DNA from: Bog-756 sp963727075
GTDB lineage: Bacteria; Actinomycetota; Acidimicrobiia; Acidimicrobiales; RAAP-2
NCBI GenBank assembly: GCA_963727075.1
Contig: CAVSET010000005.1
Span: forward strand, 62,001-126,000
Length of the DNA: 64,000 nucleotides
Direction of reading: 5' to 3'
Made by a program: the position numbers and the translations under genes. Below are positions 47,985 through 56,754 of this stretch, piece after piece. Numbering within the stretch: position 1 is the stretch's first letter; every line of letters starts with the position of its first letter. The notes beneath the pieces are model-generated. The model was given only the letters and a program-made list of their open reading frames with translations, was not told the origin of the DNA and did not search any database.

Positions 47985-48240
47985 AGGGCGGTGGCTGGTA
48001 GTCCTTGGCCGGATCCAATGTGACTTTACGGAGCGGTGAGCCGTCCTCATCGAGGACCTGGATGTCGAGGCCGGCGATGAGCGAGGCCGGCGATGAGAAG
48101 GATCAACCCGCGCAAGCCCGCCCTGCCCCGATATGGTGGAGCCGACTCCCGTGGCGGACGGTCACCAGGCCGACACGGTCGACCTTGTCCCTCCGGACCC
48201 GGTAGCCGGCGGTGTCGATGATGGCGAGCCCCTCTAGTGC
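47984..48240 (-). pseudogene. IS481-type transposase, 3' remnant
   Basis: The minus-strand frames read GYRVRRDKVDRVGLVTVRHG, SRLHHIGAGRACAG and, in another frame, LDIQVLDEDGSPLRKVTLDP with DYQPPP before the stop. This is the conserved C-terminal end of IS481-family transposases. The catalytic core is missing. A 16-bp tandem duplication (gaggccggcgatgagc at about 48067 and 48083) breaks the frame. The element's outer end, with gtgtcgcgagacatcgcgg-type sequence, lies at about 47932-47960. It is not functional. Confidence 0.8.
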
Positions 48241-48347
48241 AGGCCAGAGCCATGCTCAGGCTCTCCACTGCAAACGTGAGACTTTCCACCCCCCTGACCT
48301 AAAGTGCTCAGCGCCGAGGGGCCTCAGTCGGTGGAGGCAGTGGCACA

Positions 48348-48653
48348 GTGTCGGAGGTCTTCATCAGTTCAGGCGGGACCCTGATCCTGTTCCTTGGATT
48401 CCTGTCGCTGGCCATGACCATCTGGGCGGCCACTGACGCAGCGTCGCGGCCCGAGGAAGCCTTCAAGCGGGCCGGCCGCAGCAAGACGGCGTGGCTCATC
48501 AGCCTCATCGTGGGGTTCTTTATCCTCGCCGTGTTGTCCTTCGTTCTTGACCTGATCTATCTGCTGGCCATCCGCCCCAAGGTGAGAGAGCAGCAGTCGA
48601 TAGGAGTCGAGGTCGACCCTAACGGCCGTAGTACGTCTACGCCTGCACCGTGA
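48348..48653 (+). CDS. DUF2516-family small membrane protein
   Basis: 101 residues from a GTG with GGAGG about 11 nt upstream. Two hydrophobic segments, GGTLILFLGFLSLAMTIWAA and TAWLISLIVGFFILAVLSFV plus the continuation LDLIYLLAIRP, flank a conserved DAASRPEEAFKRAGRSK loop. This is the DUF2516 pattern, an actinobacterial membrane family of unknown function. The C-terminal 25 residues are polar and Ser/Thr/Pro-rich. No operon partner is evident. Confidence 0.85.
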   Translation: MSEVFISSGGTLILFLGFLSLAMTIWAATDAASRPEEAFKRAGRSKTAWLISLIVGFFILAVLSFVLDLIYLLAIRPKVREQQSIGVEVDPNGRSTSTPAP

Positions 48654-49398
48654 CCCACGTGCCGGCCTGTCTTTCTGTCAGCGGTAGGTCTCCTCACGGA
48701 CGTGGAAGTGCCTGAACCGGGCGCAACCTGCTCCAGACGGCGTTGCGGCACAGGAGCAAATATCTGGGCCTCGAGGCCAAGCCGGCATTGACCAGGTCAC
48801 CGAGAAGGTCGGTCGGAGGCCAGGACTGCTCGCCCTACGGGCCGGGGGAGCCTCCGGAGCAACTCTCCGGGCACTGGGTCTATCCCCTGCATGTTTGTCT
48901 TGCTTGAGTTCACCACCGTCATCGCAACGGCACTCGTTGTCTCAATCGTGGCTCGCGCATTCCGAGATGCAGACCACGTCGATCCCCATCGTGCGGACGG
49001 TCACATCGTGAGGTTTCCCTGACGCCAATAGGGGGTACATCTGTCAGCGGTCCTGGGTCGGCACTTGGAATCCGCCTCCCAGAGTGATCTGGTACCCGCC
49101 GACTGGCTCACTCTGGCCGACCCAGGGCCGTCCGGACCCGCCGATGTACACCCAGTAGTGACTCCCAGGCCGCTCCAGGCCGGCCCTGGTTCCACAACCA
49201 GTCGACCGGTCCCGTCGATCGAGACCTGATCGGCTCGGGGCCTTGGCCGGGGCGAGCGCTCACCGTCGGACAAGGGGATCTCCGGCGGCGGCGCTTTGGC
49301 CCCATGTTGGCCGGGACGTGGACAGGTGCCGGCCTGAGTTCTCGTTGTACTACCGGCCAAGCGACACCGACGTCACGGCCAGGTGAACTCTCGGTGAC
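48654..49398. other. 745-bp low-information stretch after DUF2516 gene
   Basis: No firm gene. It contains only one small plausible ORF (48891-49022, listed separately). A minus-strand frame at 49001-49360 is open, but its product is arginine- and proline-rich without features. The stretch is part of the accessory segment after tRNA-Arg. Confidence 0.45.
48891..49022 (+). CDS. possible 43-residue membrane peptide
   Basis: A short ORF beginning MFVLLEFTTVIATALVVSIV, a single hydrophobic helix, followed by a polar tail rich in Asp, His and Arg. GCACTGGG-type sequence upstream gives no clear ribosome-binding site. It may be real, since small helix-only proteins are common, but chance is not excluded. 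Confidence 0.3.
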   Translation: MFVLLEFTTVIATALVVSIVARAFRDADHVDPHRADGHIVRFP

Positions 49399-49557
49399 TC
49401 AGCCTGCCTTCCGACTTGGCTGGCAATCAGCCCACTCGGATCCGCACGCTCGACACATGTGAGAGACCCCGGGATCCCGCATGCCCGAACCTCTCACGAC
49501 AAGCTTCGGCGTCTCCGTTGACCCGCAATCGGGACACCGGTACAGGGCAATATCCAC
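49399..49557 (-). CDS. small zinc-ribbon protein
   Basis: 52 residues. A strong GGAGG lies 7 nt before the GTG at 49557. Two CxxC pairs (YRCPDCGSTE and HMCRACGSEW) are about 23 residues apart and form a zinc ribbon. The segment between them contains KLVVRGSGMRDPGVSH. Short zinc-ribbon proteins often bind nucleic acids or serve as adaptors; the actual role is unknown. The frame is open upstream to 50130, but that extension looks non-coding. Confidence 0.6.
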   Translation of the reverse strand: MDIALYRCPDCGSTETPKLVVRGSGMRDPGVSHMCRACGSEWADCQPSRKAG

Positions 49558-49761
49558 GCTTCGACCTCCGACATGTCGTGCCCCGCGGGGGTCGAGCATA
49601 CCGGTAGAACCACTCGGGTTGCCAGGGTGATCTGACGCCGGGGCCGCTCGTCGATGTTCCGGGAGAGCCTGCGGACGAGTCCGAAGCGGGACCGGCTCAG
49701 TTGTGCCAATATCCAAATGCTCGGCGGAGTATGGGCTGGGCTGTTTGGAGGGCGGAATGGC

Positions 49762-50208
49762 GTGAGATCCATTATTGGTGGTCGTCGGACGGCAGCGATC
49801 GTACTTGCGATTGCAATCGGAACGTCTTGTGCATCTGTCGGGACTGCTTCGATGGCCAGCGCTGCGGTCAGGCCATTGGTGATCGGCAAGTGGAATGTCA
49901 CGTTCGGCGCCCCTGCGATCGTGAGAATGAACGGCGCCGGGCATCACAACTACACGATGACCGCCGCGACCCCTATCGAGATTTCGGGCGGAAGCAGCTG
50001 CCGACTTCCCATCGGTACGGTGCTCGGGACCTTCAGCGGCACGGGCCCAACCTTCACGGGCCAAATCGACCTCTTCTACGTCAGCAACTGCATGCTGGGC
50101 GCACACACAGCGTTGACCATCACGCTGCATAGAAACCGCATGGTCGCATCGTTTGCGGCTACCGGCTCACCGCTCACATTCACCCGCTTCGCTCACCAGA
50201 AACGATAG
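49762..50208 (+). CDS. small secreted protein
   Basis: 148 residues from the GTG at 49762, preceded by GGAGGG about 9 nt upstream. The N-terminus VRSIIGGRRTAAIVLAIAIG and the segment VGTASMASAAVRP form a Sec signal peptide with Ala-x-Ala cleavage. The mature part is a beta-rich domain with two Cys (SGGSSCRLPIGTVLGTFSGT and IDLFYVSNCMLGAHT), probably a disulfide. I do not recognise a family. Codon use is less GC-biased than in the purine region, fitting the accessory segment. Confidence 0.7.
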   Translation: MRSIIGGRRTAAIVLAIAIGTSCASVGTASMASAAVRPLVIGKWNVTFGAPAIVRMNGAGHHNYTMTAATPIEISGGSSCRLPIGTVLGTFSGTGPTFTGQIDLFYVSNCMLGAHTALTITLHRNRMVASFAATGSPLTFTRFAHQKR

Positions 50209-50581
50209 ATCGCGAAGACCGGAAGCAGTCGGAGACCGGACATTCGTCGATCGGTGAATGTGCCATTCCGGACGTCCGTCACCACCTGGACTCTCGCCGC
50301 TCGGCACTTCCCTGGAGTTGGCAATTCCAGCGGATGGACATGCACACTCCGTGCCAGAGCGATCCATCTTCATGCCCGGGCGGGGTCAGTTATCACCTGG
50401 TGTACCGCGTGAATGTCGGATGTACGCATCCAGTCGTGCCGCACCACGAGAAGTCGATCCCGGTCGTCACGATCTCTTCATGCAGGCTCCGTACGCTGGA
50501 ACTGTGGGAACAGTCCCACCAGGGTCGTAGCCCCAGGTTGGGCTGCCGAAGTCGCACGAACGATGCACGTGAGGGGGGTAC
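50209..50581. other. 373-bp gap, no gene recognised
   Basis: No frame has a good start, ribosome-binding site or family resemblance. The right end holds the ribosome-binding site (AGGGGGG) and promoter of the gene starting at 50582. Nothing else is seen. Confidence 0.5.
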
Positions 50582-51037
50582 GTGGCCAAAGCCTTCACCC
50601 GGGCCATCCAGCAGTGTTGGAGGTGGTTGAGTGGCGACGCTCCGGCGCCCGACGGGCGCTCTTGGGCGGTTCTGGGCGGTGTCGCTGGCATATTCGCGTT
50701 GATCATGCTCGCACTGTCTGCAGCCACCAGCCAACCGACCGCGTTACCAATGCCGAGCTCGACGCAACACGGGCAGCAGGCAGCATCCTCAACCCCTAAT
50801 TCAACAGGGTCCGGCACGGCGGCCGCGGCAACCCCAAGGACCTACTTTCCGTCAACCTCGCTGGCCTCACACGCCTCCCCGCCGACCTCTCCGCCCGTCA
50901 ACGCCTCGCTCCCGACCGCAACACCCAAGACCACCACCTCGACCACCGCAGCAAAGGCCGACCGGCCTCGGTCCGGGCGCAAGGGCCACAGAACGAGAGT
51001 CGCTGCCGGCAAGAGACATGGCACTCCGCATCATTGA
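50582..51037 (+). CDS. membrane-anchored Ser/Thr/Pro-rich protein
   Basis: 151 residues from a GTG with AGGGGGG 5 nt upstream. A short cytoplasmic start (VAKAFTRAIQQCWRWLSGDA) and one helix (WAVLGGVAGIFALIMLALSA) precede an extended Ser/Thr/Pro/Ala-rich segment and a basic end (RSGRKGHRTRVAAGKRHG). The layout is a type II anchored extracellular stalk. No domain is recognised. The low-complexity composition makes function impossible to assign. Confidence 0.6.
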   Translation: MAKAFTRAIQQCWRWLSGDAPAPDGRSWAVLGGVAGIFALIMLALSAATSQPTALPMPSSTQHGQQAASSTPNSTGSGTAAAATPRTYFPSTSLASHASPPTSPPVNASLPTATPKTTTSTTAAKADRPRSGRKGHRTRVAAGKRHGTPHH

Positions 51038-51232
51038 CCCACGGCGCAACTCCTGGCGCTCGATGACCGTGGCAATCCGGGCTCCCAGTCCATCGAACAG
51101 CGGTCCATCCCGATGCTGGAGCTCCGGTGCCTGCTACCCGAGCTTGTCGCCGATGGTCGGTGCCATTGACGGCCACGACACAGTGATCGTGACGCCCGAC
51201 GGGACCGTACCGCGGCCGGGCTGGGTTTCCGA

Positions 51233-52183
51233 TTGAAACCATTTGAACGGTTTCCGGCGCGGCACCGCCCCGCCGCGGCCATCGTCGCCCTGGCCTGCCT
51301 GGTGCTCGCCGGGTGCACCTCGAGTTCCGTCTCCGCCAACGTCACCAAGGTCACCATGCCGCCCTCGGTTCCGACGACCTCGGTGCCCCCGACGACCACC
51401 GCGACCACCGAACAGCCGGGCTGGACCCCCGTGTCCACCGTCGGTGCGAAGATCACTGTGGACAGTCAGTCGGTCACCGAGCCAACGGGCCACGTAGTCA
51501 CAGTTTTCAGGTTCCGGGCCGGTCGCACTCTTTTTGGCCTCCATGTGGGTAGCGTCGACCCCCCGCGGGGAGCCGCTGCGGTGGGCGCCGACAACGGACC
51601 CTTGATCGGTCCCAACGAAGCACCGGTTCTTCTGGCCGCCTTCAACGGGGGTTTCGAAGCCAGCTCGGGCGCCGGCGGCTTCCAGGTGAACGGTCAGGTA
51701 CTGGTGCCACTCCGGGTCGGCTACGCCAGTCTGGTCATCGATAGCGATGGGGCGGCCCACGTGGGGATCTGGGGCGAGAACCTTCCGGTACCCGGCGAGC
51801 AGGTGGCCAGCGTCCGACAGAATCTCACCTCCCTCATCAGCGGCGGCCAGGCCGCCCAGAACATCGGCGACATTGGCGCCTGGGGGGCCACTCTTGGTGG
51901 TGGTGCGACCGTGGCCAGGAGCTCGCTGGGAGAGGACGGAAGTGGGAACCTGCTCTACGCCGCCAGCATGGACGCATTGCCAGTGGACCTGGCCGACGCG
52001 TTGATCAGCGCCGGTGCTCTGACCGGGATGGAGCTGGACATCAATCCGGAATGGATACAGCTCGCATCGGCGACGGCGCCCGGAGGCGCGTTGGTGCCCG
52101 GCGTTCCTGGCCAGAACCGTCCCGGGGACCAGTACCAGATTGGGTGGTCTCGAGACTTCGTCACGGTGCTTGCCGCCGGTTGA
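51233..52183 (+). CDS. lipoprotein, phosphodiester glycosidase-like (NAGPA) domain
   Basis: 316 residues. A basic start and hydrophobic segment lead to the lipobox in AIVALACLVLAGCTSSS, so it is probably a lipid-anchored extracellular protein. A Thr/Pro linker follows. The folded part shows VLLAAFNGGFEASSGAGGFQ, then SLVIDSDGAAHVGIWG, NLTSLISGGQAAQ and a C-terminal MELDINPEWIQLASAT, the pattern of the NAGPA/phosphodiester glycosidase family, which cleaves sugar-phosphate diesters. The start codon is TTG at 51233; no ATG is in frame before the lipobox. No frameshift. Confidence 0.75.
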   Translation: MKPFERFPARHRPAAAIVALACLVLAGCTSSSVSANVTKVTMPPSVPTTSVPPTTTATTEQPGWTPVSTVGAKITVDSQSVTEPTGHVVTVFRFRAGRTLFGLHVGSVDPPRGAAAVGADNGPLIGPNEAPVLLAAFNGGFEASSGAGGFQVNGQVLVPLRVGYASLVIDSDGAAHVGIWGENLPVPGEQVASVRQNLTSLISGGQAAQNIGDIGAWGATLGGGATVARSSLGEDGSGNLLYAASMDALPVDLADALISAGALTGMELDINPEWIQLASATAPGGALVPGVPGQNRPGDQYQIGWSRDFVTVLAAG

Positions 52184-52436
52184 CGGACTCGGCAGCGTGC
52201 GGCAAGGCGGTGCGGGAGGCCACAGGATGCTGGAGAAGGGGCGAGGCCCGTTCTCCCGGTCTGGCCAGAACACCCGGCCAGCGGCGCCGCGGGCGCCCGT
52301 TGTCAATGAGTAGGCCGAGCGTGGGACCGGTATGACCGTTCGCTCCCGCTGGGTCCTTGAAGCCGGATGCTTGCTCAGGTCGGAGCTGCAAGATGTCCGC
52401 CTCCGGAGCTGGACACCCCGAACGCCATCCAGTACA

Positions 52437-52447
52437 ATACTCAGTAT
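52437..52447. promoter_or_regulatory. palindromic operator-like site before the PadR-ABC operon
   Basis: ATACTcAGTAT is a perfect 11-bp palindrome, 21 bp upstream of the PadR ATG, overlapping a plausible -10 element (TACAAT at 52433-52438). PadR regulators normally autoregulate through such sites. Confidence 0.55.
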
Positions 52448-52468
52448 GATAACAAATGTGGTGCCTCG

Positions 52469-53056
52469 ATGAGTGTCCGTCACGCTTTGCTGGCGCTCCT
52501 GAGCGAAGGCCCCAAGTACGGCCTTCAGCTGCGACAGGAGTTCGAAGCCCGCACCGGTGAGGTCTGGCCACTCAACGTCGGGCAGGTGTACACAACCCTC
52601 CAACGCCTGGAGCGGGACGGGCTCGTCGAGGCTGAAGACGCGGCCGAGGAGGGCCCGCAGAAAGGCTTCCACATCACCGAAGACGGTGAAGAAGAGCTGA
52701 CCAAGTGGCTGCGCACTCCGCCCGATTTCTCCTCGCCGCCCCGGGACGAACTCGTCATCAAGGTACTGGTTGCGTTCCAGCTGCCGGGCGTCGACGTCCA
52801 CGACCTGGTGCAGGTGCACCGGCGCTACCTCGTCGAGCTCATGCAGCAGTGGACGCGGCTGAAAGAGGACGAGTCCCGCTTCGACCTCCATTTCGCCCTG
52901 GTCGTCGACGCCGAGCTCTTCCGGCTCGACTCGCTGATCCGGTGGTTGGATACGGCCGACGGCCGTTTGAAGCGAGCGGCTGCGGGCGTCACTGGGCCTG
53001 CGTCAGCATCGTTCCCGCTCCCCAAAGCCCGGCGCAAGGTGGGTGCCCCCGAATGA
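52469..53056 (+). CDS. PadR-family regulator of the adjacent ABC exporter
   Basis: 195 residues from the ATG at 52469. The winged helix is MSVRHALLALLSEGPKYGLQ, then WPLNVGQVYTTLQRLERDGL and GFHITEDGEEELTKWL. The long C-terminal helices (VHRRYLVELMQQWTRLKEDE) mark the full-length PadR dimerisation domain (VirR/AphA type). Its stop overlaps the ABC ATPase ATG (ATGA), so regulator, ATPase and permease are one transcript. Such trios usually respond to antibiotics or peptides and export them. Confidence 0.9.
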   Translation: MSVRHALLALLSEGPKYGLQLRQEFEARTGEVWPLNVGQVYTTLQRLERDGLVEAEDAAEEGPQKGFHITEDGEEELTKWLRTPPDFSSPPRDELVIKVLVAFQLPGVDVHDLVQVHRRYLVELMQQWTRLKEDESRFDLHFALVVDAELFRLDSLIRWLDTADGRLKRAAAGVTGPASASFPLPKARRKVGAPE

Positions 53057-53775
53057 GCTACCTCGAACTACGTGACATCTCCAAGGTCTACGGCGAAGGT
53101 GCCGCAGAGGTACGCGCCCTCCAGCGCGTCGACCTCTCAGTCGAAGCCGGGTCTCTGGTCGCCGTCATGGGTGCCAGCGGCTCAGGCAAGAGCACGTTGC
53201 TGACGATCGCTGGCAGTTTGGAGGACCCCACCAGCGGTGAGGTCTATGTCGCCGGTCGAGCGCTATCTTCGCTGTCGCGCAACGGCAAGGCGCAGCTACG
53301 CCGTCAGTCCATCGGCTACGTCTTCCAGGACTACAACCTGCTCGCCGGGCTGAGCGCAGTGGAGAACGTGTCCCTTCCGCTCGAACTCGACGGTGTCGCG
53401 GCCCGTAAGGCCCAGTCGGCGGCGATGGGATCACTCGATGAATTTGGGCTGACGGACCGGGCATCGCACTATCCGGACCAGCTGTCTGGTGGCGAGCGCC
53501 AGCGGGTCGCCATCGCCCGAGCCGTGGTGGGGGGACGGCAGTTGCTCCTGGCCGATGAGCCCTCGGGCGCGCTCGACTCCACAAACGCTGAGGCGGTCAT
53601 GCGCCTGATCCTGGCGGCCTGTCACCGCGGCATGGCCGCCGTCGTGGTGACTCATGATGCCCAGCTCGCTTCGTGGGCCGACCGCGTGATCTTCCTTCGC
53701 GACGGCAGGGTCGTCGACCAGACCCTCCCGGTCGAGGACCCGGAAGCGGTGCTCGCCAACCTCCCACGCCCATGA
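53053..53775 (+). CDS. ABC transporter ATPase, LolD/MacB type
   Basis: 240 residues. Walker A MGASGSGKSTLLTIAGSLED, Q-loop IGYVFQDYNLLAGLSAVENV, signature YPDQLSGGERQRVAIARAVV, Walker B LLLADEPSGALDSTNAEAVM and the switch VVVTHDAQLASWADRVIFLR are all present. The LolD/MacB-type subfamily pairs with FtsX-like permeases, and one follows at once with a 4-nt overlap. It powers release or mechanical transfer rather than classical transport. Confidence 0.94.
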   Translation: MSYLELRDISKVYGEGAAEVRALQRVDLSVEAGSLVAVMGASGSGKSTLLTIAGSLEDPTSGEVYVAGRALSSLSRNGKAQLRRQSIGYVFQDYNLLAGLSAVENVSLPLELDGVAARKAQSAAMGSLDEFGLTDRASHYPDQLSGGERQRVAIARAVVGGRQLLLADEPSGALDSTNAEAVMRLILAACHRGMAAVVVTHDAQLASWADRVIFLRDGRVVDQTLPVEDPEAVLANLPRP

Positions 53776-56330
53776 GCGCCGGCGTCCTCCAACGACCGGC
53801 CGGATCTGCGCCCGAACCGACTTCAGGGGGCGTCCCCGCCCGTCGGGCCATGATGCGCTGGGCCTGGCGCCTCTTCAGGCGTGAGTGGCGCCAACAACTG
53901 CTCATCCTCCTCCTCGTCATCGTGGCCGTGGCCGCAGTGGTTGTCGGTGCGGCCGTTGCCACCAACACCCCACCGCCGGCCGACGCCGGCTACGGCACGG
54001 CCGGTGACTTGGCCACGTTCGCGAGTTCCGGGAAGCAGCCGCTCCATCTGCAATCGATGGTCGCGCAGATCGGCGCCTTGCGGCACCGCTTCGGGCCGGT
54101 CCAGGTGATCGAGAACGAGACGGTCAATATCCCTGGTAGCACCCAGACCTACCAACTGCGGTCCCAGGACCCGCACGGCCCCTATGGCGGCCCGATGCTT
54201 CAGCTGCTCTCCGGACGTTATCCGACCGCTCCCGACGAGATCGCCCTGACCCCCGGCCTGGCGGCCGATCTGCACGCCAACGTGGGCGACATCTGGTCCC
54301 GGGGCGACAAGAGGATCGTCGGGATCGTGCAGAACCCCCAGAGCCTTCTCGATGAGTTCGCGCTGGTTGTGCCGGGGCAGGTGACGCAACCGACCTCGGT
54401 GAACGTGCTGTTCGACGCACCCGGCGTGAACCCCGGCCGGATTGGGTCGAATGTCTCGACACCGGGCATGCTCAACAACAACAACTCGATCAACCCCCAG
54501 ACCATCGTGTTGGCGTTGGCGACCATTGGCATGCTGTTGATCGCTCTGGTCTCGGTCGGCGGGTTCACCGTGCTCGCCCAGCGCCGCCTGCGGGCCCTCG
54601 GCATGCTCGAGTCGATGGGGGCGACGGACAGGAACGTCCGGCTCGTATTGCGGGCCAACGGTGTCATTGTCGGCGCGGTCGGTGCCTTGGCCGGCTTTGC
54701 GGTGGGATTGGTGGCCTGGTTGGCCTACCGCCCACAGAACGAGCAGAGCGCGCACCATTTGATCCCGATGTTCGCCCTGCCGTGGACCGTGATCGCGTTG
54801 GCGATGGTGCTGGCGGTCGCAGCCACCTTCGTCGCCGCCGGGCACCCCGCCCGCGCCATCACGCGTGTCCCTGTGGTCAGCGCTCTCGCGGGACGTCCCG
54901 CGCCGCCGCGCCAGATCCACCGCTCTTTCATCCCCGGAGTCATCGCGCTGGTCGTCGGGTTCGTCATGTTCTCGCTCTCTGGTGCACAGCGCGTCCCCAT
55001 CTGGCTCGTTCCGGGGTTCGTCGCTTTGGTAGCAGGAATCATCCTCATGGCACCGTTCTTTCTGGTGCTATTGGCGCGGCTTGGGCGACGGTCGCCCATC
55101 GCCATCCGCTTGGCCTTACGCGACTTGTCGCGGTACCGGGCCCGGTCTGGCTCGGCTCTCGCGGCCATCAGCGTCGGAGTCCTCGTCGCGGTGGTTATCT
55201 CCGCGGTCGCCATCGCCCGCTACAGCAACGTCTACGACTACGTCGGTCCGAATCTGGCCTCGAACGAGCTCGCCGTCTGGAGCCCCAATGGCCAAAACGG
55301 CAACACCCCGATCACCGGCACGCTGACGCCGCCAGGGCTCGGGTCACAGCGGGCCAGCGTTCGCTCCATTGCTTCTGCCGTCGGCGCCGATAGCGTCGTG
55401 GAACTCGATAATCCCGCGCCTTCGATCGGCCTGCAGAACCCCAGCGCCTCGGGTCGGCAGTGGGACGGTCAGATCTACGTGGCGACGCCGGCGCTCCTTC
55501 GGGCCTACGGCATCAACCCGCGATCGATCCCCACCGACGTCGATGTCCTCAGCTCGCGGCCCGGACTCGCCGGCTCAGGGGTGCAGCTGACCTACGGAGG
55601 AGGGAGCGGAAAGGGCGGTGGACAGCTCGCTGGTCCCGGCTCGGGCGGGGGCGGGGGTCCCGGACCGGGAAACACAAACACATGTTCACCCGGAGGATGC
55701 ATCGCCCACCCCATGGTTCTGGAAGAGAGCCAGCTGCCCGCCGGCACCGACGCGCCGAACACCCTGATCACCGAGCGTGTCTTGCACCGGTTGCACCTCA
55801 CCGGCCAGACCAGCCTCGACGGCTGGATCATCCGGGCGAAGAGCCCGATCACTTCGGGCCAGGTCGCCAATGCCCAGACCCTGGCGGCAACCCACAATCT
55901 GAGTGTCGAGTCGAAGAACGACGCCCCCACTTCGCACGAGATCGTGAACTGGGCCACTGTGTTCGCTATAGCGCTCGCCCTCGGCATCCTCGCCATGAGC
56001 ATCGGTCTCATCCGTAGCGAGACAGCGGGCGATCTTCGGACGCTGACGGCTACCGGTGCCAGCTCGCGCACCCGGCGCACGCTGACGGCGGTCACAGCGG
56101 GAGGGCTCGCCTTCTTGGGCGCGCTGCTAGGAACGGTGGCCGCTTACGTCGGGCTGTTCGGTTGGTTCCGTTCGAATTCACTAGAAGGTGGTCTGTCGGA
56201 CATCATCGATCACATCCCCTGGAACAACCTGATCCTCATCGTGGTTGCCATGCCCGCCGTTGCCATGATCGTGGGCTGGGTGTTGGCCGGGCGAGACCCG
56301 ACGACAATCTCCGTCCGACCGATGGAGTAG
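53772..56330 (+). CDS. FtsX-like ABC permease, large
   Basis: 852 residues. An N-terminal helix (LLILLLVIVAVAAVVVGAAV) is followed by a large extracellular region, a three-helix FtsX block (LALATIGMLLIALVSVGGFT, GVIVGAVGALAGFAVGLVAW, LPWTVIALAMVLAVAATFVA), a middle helix pair (FIPGVIALVVGFVMFSLSGA and VPGFVALVAGIILMAPFFLV), a second extracellular domain with a Gly-rich loop (GGGSGKGGGQLAGPGSGGGG) and a final helix block (WATVFAIALALGILAMSIGL). This two-block FtsX layout is that of large Gram-positive antimicrobial-peptide exporters. PadR control fits. No frameshift. Confidence 0.9.
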   Translation: MSAGVLQRPAGSAPEPTSGGVPARRAMMRWAWRLFRREWRQQLLILLLVIVAVAAVVVGAAVATNTPPPADAGYGTAGDLATFASSGKQPLHLQSMVAQIGALRHRFGPVQVIENETVNIPGSTQTYQLRSQDPHGPYGGPMLQLLSGRYPTAPDEIALTPGLAADLHANVGDIWSRGDKRIVGIVQNPQSLLDEFALVVPGQVTQPTSVNVLFDAPGVNPGRIGSNVSTPGMLNNNNSINPQTIVLALATIGMLLIALVSVGGFTVLAQRRLRALGMLESMGATDRNVRLVLRANGVIVGAVGALAGFAVGLVAWLAYRPQNEQSAHHLIPMFALPWTVIALAMVLAVAATFVAAGHPARAITRVPVVSALAGRPAPPRQIHRSFIPGVIALVVGFVMFSLSGAQRVPIWLVPGFVALVAGIILMAPFFLVLLARLGRRSPIAIRLALRDLSRYRARSGSALAAISVGVLVAVVISAVAIARYSNVYDYVGPNLASNELAVWSPNGQNGNTPITGTLTPPGLGSQRASVRSIASAVGADSVVELDNPAPSIGLQNPSASGRQWDGQIYVATPALLRAYGINPRSIPTDVDVLSSRPGLAGSGVQLTYGGGSGKGGGQLAGPGSGGGGGPGPGNTNTCSPGGCIAHPMVLEESQLPAGTDAPNTLITERVLHRLHLTGQTSLDGWIIRAKSPITSGQVANAQTLAATHNLSVESKNDAPTSHEIVNWATVFAIALALGILAMSIGLIRSETAGDLRTLTATGASSRTRRTLTAVTAGGLAFLGALLGTVAAYVGLFGWFRSNSLEGGLSDIIDHIPWNNLILIVVAMPAVAMIVGWVLAGRDPTTISVRPME

Positions 56331-56748
56331 GCCTTGTGGCATCCGACGCTCCCGAGGCGAAGGAATGGCCGTCCTGGGCTGCTCGCCCCGTCGACTTCGA
56401 CGAGCGGTGGTCGTAGCGCAGCACGACCAAGGATTTCCGTCGGGTCAGTGTGTCCCAACCGACCTGTTCCAGACGGGTCCTGGAGCTGCCGCCCGACGGC
56501 AAGTAGATGGACCGCCTTCGGGCGGACCCGAGATGTACGAACCCCTTGACGTCGGCCCGGGCCGAGACTGCGGGTATGGCTCGACCTTCCAGATGACCGA
56601 CCTCATGTCGGCGCTCACCTGGCCCATCAGATCCCCGGGATCGGATACTCAGGGTGGGGTCACCAGTCCTTTACATGAATGGGGGCCATCTGCCATGCCA
56701 TAGCTGCGGCATCCGGGCCGGGACGGGGGACCGGCGGAGCCCTACGAT
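56331..56748. other. 418-bp gap after the FtsX gene, no gene recognised
   Basis: Open frames here are short and cross on all strands without features. It lies at the right end of the accessory segment, before the alcohol dehydrogenase. A junction with the conserved backbone may fall here, but I saw no repeat of the tRNA-Arg end. Confidence 0.45.
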
Positions 56749-56754
56749 GTGGGC

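Noticed and set aside
49001..49360. 119-residue minus-strand ORF
   Set aside because: No ribosome-binding site, no motif, and composition typical of chance frames.
49558..50130. N-terminal extension of the small zinc-ribbon protein to 243 residues
   Set aside because: The extension overlaps the opposite-strand secreted protein and lacks features, while a GGAGG site precedes the internal GTG at 49557.
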